Origin: Manduca sexta
Taxonomy: Eukaryota > Arthropoda > Insecta > Lepidoptera > Sphingidae
Length of the DNA stretch: 64,000 bases
Assembly: GCF_014839805.1 (NCBI RefSeq)
Contig: NC_051130.1
Location: 7,006,001-7,070,000 of the forward strand
Direction: 5' to 3'
A program made the translations under genes and the position numbers. Below, piece by piece: positions 39,001 to 51,000 of the stretch. The notes under the pieces were generated by a model. The model was not told the DNA's origin and did no database searches. It saw nothing but the letters and a program-made list of their open reading frames with translations. Each line of letters opens with the position of its first letter. Positions within the stretch are counted from its first letter, which is position 1.

Positions 39001-42000
39001 TATACCGTGTAAGTCAGCGTCAGAATAAGCTTTCTTATTCATAAGCAGTGTTGTGCATAAACGGGTTGCAAAGTGGCGTTGAGTAATCGGCCAGATATAG
39101 CCTGGCGCCTTCGACGCCGTCATCTCTCTCGGTGACTCAGGGCTCGAACACATGTGCAGCTGCAGCTTTTACTGACAATTAACAAAGCCTCTGCTGTAAT
39201 CAACACTCGTTACTTTCCATTTGCAACAACATAAAAGTTTATGTTATGATTGAATGTTTGTGAAGTATAACATTCACTAACCTATGTGTATGTATGTACG
39301 CACATACATAAAACACTCCGATAAGGAAGTACATAGCATGTGTTGTTCCTTAGAGAAAAGTGTTTAGGCGTTCAAATTGCCACATTAAGTCACACTTTAC
39401 TCATTAACCTAAAACTTGTAATTGATCACATTAGTATTCTGATTTGGTAGAGTTCATTGAACAGAAAAGTTTTAGAGTTTATTGCTAGGTGACTACTTTT
39501 CATACTAGTAATTTTGTACAGCGGCTATGATATACTTCAAATTTAATAAAATACATATTCATTTCCTCTTTATTATTAACTTCGCCTACTTTGAACGACA
39601 CACCAGTACCTACTAATCCAATCACATTATAATAATAGTCTGTAGTTTAAATATAATGGTAGAATAAATACAAGTATAACATTTTTGACACTGAAATGTT
39701 GCGCTCTACATTACTCTACCAAGCTTATCATGGGCGAAATCAAAATGTGCATTTTTAAGGTATTAATTGAAAACTTATAGGTGTATGGATTAATGTAAAG
39801 TATTTATAAATAAATATTACGACATGCAAATAAATAACGCAGGAATAATGCACTCGGCCAGGAAATCACGTTTTGAGATAATTAAATGTTTTCCTCCACA
39901 TAGCGCTGTCAGCGTTTAATCTTCGTAATACACGTGACTGATGAACTACTGGTAACATAATGATTTCCACATCGTTCCACATTTGAATAGGTATATTTAT
40001 GATGATTGTAAACAAATATATTACTCGATTCAAATGAAAATTCGTAATTTGTACATACTGTTACGTAAATTAAATGAGATATATAACCGTAAATAAATAT
40101 TGTGCCAGATATAATAGTAATTGAAGGTGTTGAGAAAAATAGTTGTTTGATCTCAAATTAAAGGCTTAAAACTTGGCACTATGACATATCAACAAGTGGC
40201 TTTATTGTCATTACTCTACATGAGTTTTTTTATATAGATAGCGAGGTTTCAATAAGGATAATATAATATTTCAGTATACCCATCCTACGGTATCCTTTGT
40301 GGTAATGATTTCTAATAAATGGCAGGTGTCTTATTCACTGCGGTTTTTCTTCGTCATTATTATTATATAAATCAAGGTAATTCAATGTCATTGGTATTAA
40401 GTGGATAATAATATAAATTATATTATAATGGTATCAGAAAATAATTAATTATATTGCAATATAATGCACATTGGTTTAAATAGTAAGATGTGAAGGAAGT
40501 CTTTACGGTTTTTATATTACCTGTTTAACTCTGATTTATAATTTCATAATATGATTTTACCACAATTTAACCATCAACTTCTGAAAAGTAAAACACGAAA
40601 GTACTGCGATAAGGTTTTTCAATTCGACACGCTTGACGGCTTCTCATTCATGTAATCAAAGCTTACTGTTATCTAGGTAATATCGTCCTGAAGCTTTCAC
40701 TGTTATTCAGTGCTCGTAATATGTAAGTTATACATCAGACGTATACTATGATTTTGTAGAAATTTATTAATATCTTTCATACATTGTATTGACTAAGAAC
40801 AACGTATTGCAACAGTTTAAAATGTATGTATTTTGTAACAACTCTTAAATGTTTTACAATATTGTGCGTGTTTTCTCACCGCTTTAAACTTTTTAATTTG
40901 AATGGGCCATGATGAAATATAGCATAATACCAAGAGCACAATAAATTGAGACGTTGACTCTTTGTACAAGAAACTATATCGATCGCAATTAGTCGCGCAA
41001 AGGGATTTAGGACGTGTTTGGCTCCCATCGCTAGGCGACAGTTGGAATAGATTGAAGCTATTAAATATTAATTATAATTATTTTTGTATTGAGAGGCTAG
41101 AGGTAAGTTTACACCTGCAATTTAGTATTAATGCTACTATATAAAATATTGTTATTTATTAGATAAGTAAACAGCTTAAGGATTTCATTTCGTTAAAACA
41201 CTGAACAGCTAATGTTCTAGTAAGTGCAATTTGTAAACAGCATCACAGGTCAATGCTCTATGAATGGCTGAGTGCCAAGAATTAAGTGCATTAGGAATAA
41301 AATCGCGAGCTTCTACGTATTAGTTTTAGGGCATACAAAGGTCTTAAGTGTAAAATTGTATATCTACCTACTGTTTAATCTATGTAGGTACCCAGCTCAT
41401 GGTGGGTAGAGCAATATTTTTTTTATGATGAAAATATTCATGTAAACCAAAGTTCTGCAGTTTGTCTTGCAAGCAAAATGTTAATCACTTAAACGAGTAC
41501 ACAAATTACACAATTGAATCATTGTGTCATTGCTGAATTGGCTTTTGCGATTGCTTACTGCTTCCGCCCACTTATATAACGTTCCTAGTAAAGGACCTCA
41601 ATATGTAAAATGAATAGATTTATTTAAGTCTTTATTAACCTGTTTCAAAGTCGAATGCGGCAAAATTATTTCGTGGTAGGTAACATAATTTAAAAAAAAA
41701 TAAAAAACAAATTATATATACAATAACACAGGTACAGGTCTACCTTTCTGCGAAAATATGTTCGGCGCGAATTAAACTGAAGTGGAAAAGCCATATAACA
41801 TTAAATATACAGCTAAAATGAGTCGGCTCTTGTGCGTATAATTGATAACGCAGTCTAGAAAATGGCCATAAAACGTATTTCATGATTTACGCTTTAGTGT
41901 TAGTAAAATTACTGCAGTTACAAAAATCTTTATTCCCCATTCCGTATCTTGAAGTTCCGCGATAGTACCTCAATTCTCTTAGCATTGTATGAGTTTGCGG

Positions 42001-43096
42001 GCGATTGTGTTCACTATCCATTGCTAGTTTGCCGATCTTCCTATTTCATAGTAAATAAATTCAAATAAAATTAAATACTAATAGTTGTTATATAAAGAAT
42101 TAACGATTGCTTCTAATCGATTACTCATATATTTTTTTTTAGTCAAATCTTGTATCATTTTATTAATATCCGCTTGTGAGTTTATATTTGGAAGAACCTT
42201 TAAAGCGCCGGATATGTACCATGTACATACTATTATATATAATATAGTACTTAATATTATTATGACCAACAAAAAGTTATACGTGTATTAGTTACAATTC
42301 TACTTACCTCTTACATTTACGAATACATATTTTGCTTTATTTATTAATTTTAATTAATTATCTATGCAAAGCTATCGATTATGATTGAACATGTGGTTTA
42401 TTAATAAAATGCATACTAAAAATATTTTATTTCAATAGACGTATACCTATCTAACTATTGTATGACGTGGTACCTAAACGTAGGGCGTTCAACATTTGTG
42501 GGCGGGACGCGGCAGTATGTGGCGCGAGCTTGCCGAGGTTGGAAAGCGGATATTCGCACGTTTTTTATTGAACATATATCGATATTAAACATATTCTTTC
42601 ACTTTTACAACTTCAGTCTAAACATAAAAAAAATGTTAAAAGAATTTATCGTGAGTTTAAATACACGATAGCTCATTAACAAGTGTTGTAAAAGGACTTA
42701 TTGAACCCAAACAAAAATATCGAGGTTTTGTGTAAATATAGACTAGTGTCAATATAATTTACGGATATGCTTCAAATGATAGCCGGTTAATATTGTGTCG
42801 CTCTATATCCATATTTAGATAAACGTTGCTGTGCTGCGTTGTCTCTATACACATGTAGGACTTTGTAGAGTAGAGCGCAATGGACGCGTGCTATGGCCGA
42901 GCCTCTGACGCTGCCACCGCTCCCTCAGCCACGACGATTTCCGCTTTTTCTTCATCCTTATCTATACAAACGGTGCGAAAATTATCTTCGGATAACTCAA
43001 ACCTGCAAAAAACGTTTTTTTTTTATATAATAATGATAATAAATATTTACATAAATATTATGATGTCATAAAAGAAATATAAATTATTGTCGGCAG

Positions 43097-44751
43097 GCGT
43101 CACCGTTGCCCACACAACGATGTCCCGGAGCCATTGTTCGATGTGGAGCACACGACGAGCGTGGTCTCCGCGTACAAAACAGACTACGACGAAAAACACG
43201 TCAGCCGCACTACTACCGTTCATCATGAGGATCACTTACGGCTCGAAGGCGACTTTATTGAACCGGAACGTCCTCAATGGCAACCCGCTGAACGAACTAA
43301 ACCAAAAAAACCAGAAGATAACCTCAAGCCTGAAGGTGAATTTGAAAAGAGACGTCCAGAGGAGTGGCGACCTGGTGAAAGGGCCCCAGTGAAAAAGCCA
43401 GAAGACAACTTAAGACCCGAAGGAGAGTTCGAAAAAAGACGTCCAGACGAATGGCGCCCTGGAGACCGAGCTCCTGTTCGCAAACCGGATGACAATTTGA
43501 GACCTGAGGGTGAATTTACAACTCCTGATAAGGAGCCCTGGAGACCGGCTGAGAGACCGAAACAGAAGAAACCAGAAGACAATTTAAGACCTGAGGGTGA
43601 ATTTGAGAAAAGACAACCGGAGGATTGGCGTCCAGGTGATAGAGCTCCTGTACGTCGTCCTGATGATAATTTGAGACCTGAAGGAGAATTTACAACTCCT
43701 GAAAAAGAACCGTGGCGTCCAGCTGAAAGACAAAAGCCCAAAAAGCCTGAAGATAATTTACGCCCTGAAGGTGACTTCGAGAAACGTCAACCAGATGAAT
43801 GGCGTCCTGGTGACAGGGCACCTGTTCGTCGCCCTGAGGATAACCTTAGACCTGAAGGTGAATTTACTTCGCCAGAAAAGCAGCAATGGCGTCCTGCAGA
43901 AAGGGAAAAACCTAAAAAGCCAGAAGATAATCTTAGACCCGAAGGTGACTTTGAAAAAAGGCGGCCAGAAGAATGGCGTCCTGGCGACAGAGAGCCTGTA
44001 CGTCGTCCTGATGATAATTTACGCCCTGAAGGCGAATTCACGACACCAGAAAAAGAGCCATGGAAGCCTGCTGAAAGGCCAAAAGCTAAAAAACCAGAGG
44101 ATAATTTAAGACCAGAAGGTGAGTTCGAGAAACGACAACCGGAAGATTGGCGTCCAGGTGATAGAGCTCCTGTGCGCCGTCCAGAAGATAATCTCAAACC
44201 TGAGGGTGAATTTGAAAAGAGACGCCCAGAAGAATGGAGACCTGGAGACAGAGCACCCGTTCGACGCCCAGAGGACAACCTTAAGCCTGAAGGAGAATTT
44301 ACTACCCCAGAGAAAGAAAGCTGGAAGCCTGCAGAAAGACAAAAACCAAAGAAACCTGAAGACAATTTAAAACCTGAAGGGGAGTTTGAAAAGCGCAAGC
44401 CTGAAGAATGGAAGCCTGGTGATAGGGCACCAGTACGTCGACCTGAAGATAATCTTAAGCCAGAGGGTGAATTTGCCACTCCTGAAAAAGAACGCTGGCA
44501 ACCAGCTGAACGTCCAAAACAGAAGAAACCTCAAGACAATTTAAGACCAGAAGGAGAATTCGAGACTCCTAAAAAAGAAGAATGGAAACCGGCTGAAAGA
44601 CCCAAACAAAAGAAACCCGAAGATAATTTGCGCCCTGAAGGGGAGTTTACGACAGAAAGATCTATTACAGAAGACTACAAGGTAGTAACAGGTGAAAGAG
44701 CTGAAATTATACGCCGCATTGATAACATTATCACGGAGGGAGAATTTACAG
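43097..44751 (+). CDS. Giant SAXO-like protein, coding exon 3 (residues 1018-1569)
   Basis: The exon opens after 'ggcag' and supplies RHRCPH, completing the Cys/His motif. A transitional module follows, with 'HTTSVVSAYKTDY' and 'HHEDHLRLEGDF', the 'TTxxxxY' to 'DNLxxEG' layout I associate with SAXO Mn microtubule-binding modules. Residues 1092-1526 are 15 uninterrupted 29-residue modules (DNLRPEGEF, then a variable part, then RRPE or KKPE). The final modules revert to the diverged form ('EDYKVVTGERAEIIRR', 'DNIITEGEF'). It ends at a phase-1 'gtaagc' donor. Each 29-mer has one Trp and no Cys or Met, and is rich in Pro, Glu, Arg and Lys. Microtubule binding is inferred; a PEVK-like spring role is an alternative. 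Confidence 0.92.
43317..44621 (+). repeat. Array 1: 15 x 87-bp coding repeat
   Basis: Fifteen units of exactly 87 bases (29 codons) start at GAT 43317 and the sixteenth starts at 44622, with no indel. Units mostly alternate between type A (EKRRPEEWRPGDRAPVRRP) and type B (TTPEKEPWRPAERPKQKKP), giving a 174-bp higher-order period broken by A-A steps (units 1-2 and 10-11) and by B-type neighbours at 14-15. Confidence 0.95.
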
Positions 44752-45089
44752 GTAAGCATTCAGTTGAGTTACGCAACATTCTCTTTGACTACTATGTTTG
44801 ATACTTAATTTAAATGTTAGTGTCTTACGACCAATAATTGCTTATTTTTAACAGTATATACGTAGGGACTGTATTATATGACAGCCAGGACCTGTGTTTC
44901 GCACTTAGGCCTAACTTGCGATTCTATACATATTTCTTTATAATAATTCGATTCGTAAACCCAGTTAAACGTGGAAGTCGGTCAAAAAATTTAACAAAAT
45001 ATTAATTGTGTTACGTCTGAGACCAAAGCGATATTTATATATTTATATTTTTATTAATAATTATAATTTATTATTTATTTCAATTTCAG
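44752..45089 (+). other. Giant-gene intron 3 (338 bp)
   Basis: GT-AG intron, phase 1, ending 'tttatttcaatttcag'. Both adjoining frames resume SAXO-like module text (DNIITEGEFTG, then DTTTSRTEY), which confirms the join. Confidence 0.9.
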
Positions 45090-48000
45090 ACACAACAACT
45101 TCTCGTACTGAATATACGGTAAAGCCTGTTGAAAGACCAAAACCTGTTCGTCGTAACACATGGACAAAGATCGAAGGGGAAATGATTACTGATACGACAA
45201 GCAAATCAGAATACGTTGATTTCACTGATGTTGTGGAAAGAACAACAATGGTCGCGCGGAGAACTGATAATTTAATTAGAGAAGGTGAAATAGAGTTTAT
45301 TACATCTAACCAGGAAGACTACACGCAAAAGGTTACACCTGTGGAACGGCATCAGAGACGTCGTACGTGGACGAAAGAAGACTTTGAAAAGTTCTATGCT
45401 ACGGAAGAATTACAATCAGTGACCACGTCACAAAAGGAATTTAGAACTTATGAAGAAATAGATGTGAGGCAACCATTCAAGAAACCAAAAGATAATTTAA
45501 AACCAGAGGGTGAATTTGAAAAGCCTGAACACGAAGAATGGCGTCCAGCTGAAAGGCAAACACCTAAGAAACCCAAAGACAATTTAAAACCAGAAGGTGA
45601 ATTTGAAACTCCTAAAAAAGAAGAATGGCGTCCTGCTGAAAGACCGAAGCAAAAGAAACCTCAGGATAACTTAAAACCAGAGGGAGACTTTGAACAACCA
45701 AAACAAGAAGAGTGGCGTCCCGCTGAAAGACAAACGCCTAAAAAACCTAAAGACAATTTAAGACCGGAAGGTGAATTTGAACAACCGAAACAAGAAGAAT
45801 GGCGTCCCGCTGAAAGACCCAAACAAAAGAAACCCCAAGACAACTTAAAACCTGAAGGAGAATTTGAACAACCAAAACAAGAGGAATGGCGCCCCGCTGA
45901 GAGGCCTAAACAAAAGAAGCCACAAGATAATCTTAAACCCGAAGGAGATTTCGAGCAACCGAAACACGAAGAGTGGCAACCCGCTGAAAGGCAAACTCCA
46001 AGAAAACCTAAAGACAATTTGAGGCCAGAAGGCGAATTTGAAACTCCTAAGCAAGAAGAATGGCGCCCTGCTGAAAGACCAAAACAAAAGAAACCCCAGG
46101 ACAACCTCAAACCAGAAGGAGAATTCGAACAACCGAAACATGAAGAGTGGCGGCCCGCTGAAAGACCCAAACAAAAGAAACCTCAAGACAATCTAAAACC
46201 TGAAGGAGAATTCGAACAACCGAAGCACGAAGAGTGGCAACCCGCTGAAAGGCAAACGCCAAGAAAACCTAAAGACAATTTAAGGCCAGAAGGCGACTTC
46301 GAAACTCCTAAGCAAGAAGAGTGGCGTCCTGCTGAAAGACCCAAACAAAAGAAACCCCAGGACAACCTGAAACCAGAAGGAGAATTCGAACAACCTAAAC
46401 ATGAAGAGTGGCGGCCAGCTGATAGACCTAAACAAAAGAAACCTCAAGACAATCTAAAACCTGAAGGAGAATTTGAGCAACCGAAGCACGAAGAGTGGCG
46501 TCCAGCTGAGAGACCTAAGCAGCATAAACCACAGGATAACCTTAAACCGGAAGGAGAATTCGAACAACCTAAACAAGAAGAGTGGCGTCCTGCTGAAAGA
46601 CCTAAACAAAAGAAACCTCAAGATAATCTGAGACCGGAAGGAGAATTTGAACAACCTAAACAAGAAGAGTGGCGGCCCGCTGAAAGACCTAAACAAAAGA
46701 AACCTCAAGACAATCTGAGACCTGAAGGCGAATTTGAACAACCGAAACAAGATGAGTGGCGTCCAGCTGAGAGACCTAAGCAACATAAACCACAGGATAA
46801 CCTTAAACCAGAAGGAGATTTCGAACAACCGAAACAAGAAGAGTGGCGTCCTGCTGAAAGACCAAAACAAAAGAAACCTCAAGATAATCTGAGACCGGAA
46901 GGAGATTTTGAGCAACCTAAACAAGAAGAGTGGCGTCCAGCTGAAAGGCCGAAGCAAAAGAAACCTCAAGATAACCTAAGACCGGAAGGAGAATTCGAAC
47001 AACCTAAACAAGAAGAATGGCGTCCAGCTGAAAGACCTAAGCAAAAGAAACCTCAAGATAACCTAAGACCGGAAGGAGAATTCGAACAACCTAAACAAGA
47101 AGAGTGGCGTCCAGCTGAAAGACAAACTCCTAAAAAGCCACAAGACAATTTGAAACCGGAGGGTGATTTCGAAACACCTAAACAAGAAAAATGGCGTCCC
47201 GCAGATCGACCTACACCTATAAAGCCTGAAGATAATTTACGTCCCGAGGGTGAGTTTGAAACAAGAAAGCCCGAGGAATGGCGCCCCGCAGAACGTCCTG
47301 TACAAAAGAAACCACAAGATAATCTTAAACCTGAGGGCAAATTCGAAGAACCGCAGCCAGAAGAATGGCGACCTGCTGAACGACAAACACCAAGAAAACC
47401 GAAAGATAATTTGAAACCAGAAGGGGAATTCGAAACACCTAAACAAGAGAGATGGCGCCCAGCAGATCGTCCTACACCTAAGAAACCAGAAGATAATTTA
47501 CGTCCCGAGGGCGATTTTGAAACAAGAAAGCCAGAGGAATGGCGCCCTGCAGAACGTCCCGTACAAAAGAAACCAAAAGATAATCTAAAGCCAGAAGGTG
47601 AATTTGAAAAGCCAAAACATGAAGAGTGGCGTCCAGCTGAAAGGCCTAAACAAAAGAAACCCCAAGATAATCTAAAACCAGAAGGAGATTTTGAGCACCC
47701 TGAACATGAAGAGTGGCACCCTGCTGAAAGGCAAACGCCAAAAAAACCAAAAGACAATTTACGTCCCGAGGGTGATTTCGAGAAACGTCGTCCGGATGAA
47801 TGGCGTCCCGCTGAAAGACCTATTCAGAAGAAACCGCAAGATAACTTAAGACCAGAAGGGAAATTCGAAGAACCTAAACCTGAGGAATGGCGCCCCGCCG
47901 AACGTCAAACGCCTAAGAAACCTCAGGACAATCTTCGACCGGAAGGTGAATTTGAGAAACCAACACATGAGAAATGGCGTCCGGCTGAAAGACCTGTTCA

Positions 48001-51000
48001 GAAAAAACCACAGGATAATCTAAGACCTGAAGGTAAATTCGAAGAACCTAAACCTGAAGAATGGCGTCCCGCCGAGCGGCAAACTCCTAAGAAACCTCAA
48101 GACAATCTCCGACCAGAAGGTGAATTCGAAAAACCAAAACAACAAGAATGGCGTCCGGCTGAAAGGCCTATTCAGAAGAAACCCCAAGACAACCTTAAAC
48201 CTGAAGGTAAATTTGAAGAACCTAAACCTGAGGAATGGCGTCCTGCCGAAAGGCAAACACCTAAGAAACCTACAGATAATCTGCGCCCAGAAGGTGATTT
48301 TGAAGCTCCAAAACGCGATGAGTGGCGTCCTGCTGAAAAACCCGTAGTAAAGAAACCAAAAGACAATCTTAAACCTGAGGGTGAATTTGAAAAGCCCAAA
48401 CAAGACGAATGGCGCCCAGCTGAGCGACAAACACCTAAAAAGCCTCAAGACAATCTCAAGCCTGAGGGTAAGTTTGAATCTCCAAAACCTGATGAGTGGC
48501 GTCCGGCGGAACGACCCGAAGTTAAGAAACCAAAGGATAATTTAAAACCGGAGGGTGAATTCGAAAAACCTAAACAGGATGAATGGCGACCTGCTGAAAG
48601 GCCCATTGCAAAGAAACCAGAGGATCATTTGAAACCCGAAGGAGATATGGAAGTAGTGAGACGAAAAGATTATACTGCGACTCGTGGAGATCGCGTTGAT
48701 ATTGTTAAGCACGAGGATCACCTGAGAATGGAAGGCACGATTGATATACATCGTTCCAGAGATGATTACAAACGCGTTGAAAGGACTGAAAAGGTCGTTA
48801 TTCAAAGACATGAAGACAATTTGCGCACAGAGGGTGAATTCATTGATCTTCAAGTTCGTAATGATTATAGTGCTACAAAAGGTGAACGAGCTCCAGTAGT
48901 CAAACCTCAGGATAATTTGAAACCTGATGGAAAATTCTATAAACCTGAAATCATACCATCCCAACCTGCTGAAAAACGTAAGCCATTTAAACAAGTCGAC
49001 AATATAACTATCGAACGAGATATTGATTTATACAATAGACAAAAGGTCGAAAGGCTGGATATTATTAGAAGAGAGGACAATCTGAAGATAGAAGGTGAAT
49101 TTATTGACATGAAACAAAGAGATGATTACAGTATTGTTAAGGGAGAAAGAACTTCTGTTGTTAAACATGAAGATAACTTAAAGATGGAAGGAAAAATGGA
49201 AAACATACGTACTTCGGATACCTATCGTGTCGTAAAGGGTCAAAGAGTTAAACTAACTCGCAGAGAAGATAATTTGAAGATAGAAGGCGTATTTGAGGAC
49301 CATACACGCCGAGATGATTATAAAGTTATCAAAGGCCATGCCATTACGTATCCGCAGGACAAGAGACCCAAAGACGAATATGAAAAATTGCCAGAGGATA
49401 ATGATAGGTATGGACCAACAAAGGTTATAGATAAAACAAGACCCCATGAAGAGTCTGACCATCCATCACGACCGAGGGGACCTTCGGAAGATCGACCGGG
49501 AGAAAAACCTAAAGGCTCTTGGCACCCAGATGACGATCAGAAGCGTCATCCCAAGGTCCCTAGACAACCAGGAGATAAATTTGAGCAGCTTCCTAGGGAT
49601 AAACTGCAACCCGATGACGTTTACGAAGGACATCCCAAAGGCCCTCGACAACCTGGTGATACATTCGATAGGCGTCCTAAAGATGGTTCGCGGCCTGATG
49701 ATGATGACAGACGTCATCCAAAGAGTCCTAGGCGTCCTGGAGATACATTAGATAGACGACCTAAGGATGGTTCCCAACCAGATGATGAAACCAGACGTTA
49801 CCCCAAGGGTCCTGGACAACCTGAAGATACATACGATAGGCGTCCTAAAGATGGTTCGCGACCTGATGACGATGACAGGCGTTATCCAAAGGGTCCTAGG
49901 CAGCCTGGAGATACATTCGATAGACGTCCTAAGGATGGTTTGCAACCGGATGATGAAACCAGACGTTATCCCAAGGGTCCTGCACATCCTGAAGATACAT
50001 TTGATAAGCGTCCTAAAGATGGTTCGCGACCGGACGATGATGACAGACGTCATCCAAAAGGTCCTAGACAGCCGGGAGATACATTTGATAGACATCCTAA
50101 GGGTGGTTTCCAACCGGACGATGAGACCAGGCGTTACCCCAAGAGTCCTGGACAGCCGGGAGATACTTTAGATAGACGTCCTAAAGATGGTTCGCAGCCA
50201 GATGATGATTATAGACGTTATCCCAAGGGTCCCGGACAACCTGGAGATACGTACGATAGACGACCAAAGGATGGTTCGCAGCCGGACGATACTAAACATC
50301 ATCCAAAAGGACCTCGTCAACCTGAAGACACTGTCGACCAGCGTCCTAGAGACAATTTGAAACCTGAAGGTGAATTTGATAGACCTTCCAAACAACAATG
50401 GGCTCCAGGTCAAAGGCCCGAACAAATAAAACCAAAAGATAACTTGCATTTAGATGGGCAATTTGAAACGCGTCCTAAAACACAATGGCAACCAGGTGAA
50501 ACCCCAGCTCAGGTGCGTCCGCAAGATAATTTACGTCCGGAAGGTGATTTCGAAAGGCCGTCCAGACCAAAGTGGGTGACATCAGAAAGACCTGAACAAA
50601 TAAAACCTAAAGATAATTTATATCCTGAAGGTTCACCATCGCACACCCCAAGCCAAACAGGGCCTGGCGGTCAATTTGATCGCCCTGAAACGCCTAAGTG
50701 GACCCCGGCTGAAAGACGGACACCAATAAGACCTACTGATAACCTTCATACAAATGGCGATATTATTAAACATGACACATCAAAAACAGAAACGGGCAGA
50801 TTAGTCAAGAAAATTGTAGGATCAAAAATCATAACAACTCGTGACGACACCGTGAAGAGTCATGTCGACCACCGAAAAGATACGGTAATACGTCAAGACG
50901 ATCAAACTCACGTAAAACGTACCGAAACCCACCAACAACAAACGCACGCTGACCAAACAACCTCCAAGCACATTAAGCATGCAACTATAAGATCTGATAA

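Larger units (their letters stand above)
24867..43096 (+). other. Giant-gene intron 2 (18.2 kb)
   Basis: GT-AG intron, phase 2, interrupting the Cys/His motif between CTCG and RHRCPH. It contains the retroelement copy at 31.0-31.5 kb, a tandem duplication at 32.45-32.76 kb, an Inr/DPE pair at 31.97 kb, paired CACCTG/CAGGTG E-boxes at 26043-26062, CRE palindromes at 30863-30870 and 37435-37442, and weak minus-strand open segments at 35.9-39.2 kb. The remaining sequence is AT-rich and no further gene is recognised. GC-richer pockets near 33.3, 37.2-37.4 and 42.5 kb may be regulatory. Confidence 0.8.

Noticed and set aside
42880..43071. ATG frame (MDACYGRASD...) just upstream of exon 3, considered as an alternative first exon
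   Set aside because: The only usable donor ('acg|gtgcga') is phase 0, whereas exon 3 needs a phase-2 partner; joining would hit a stop. The GC-rich pocket at 42.48-42.56 kb could still be regulatory.
45008..45089. Start of the terminal-exon frame at a TTG upstream of 45090
   Set aside because: This part is intron (Ile/Tyr/Asn-rich AT text) ending in a polypyrimidine tract and 'cag'; splicing from 44751 restores the module frame.
43274..49717. Long minus-strand open frames (up to about 230 codons) opposite the giant gene's repeat arrays
   Set aside because: They are Ser/Gly/Phe-rich mirrors of the 87-bp repeat: one stop-free antisense unit stays open in every copy. There is no independent start context or splice evidence.
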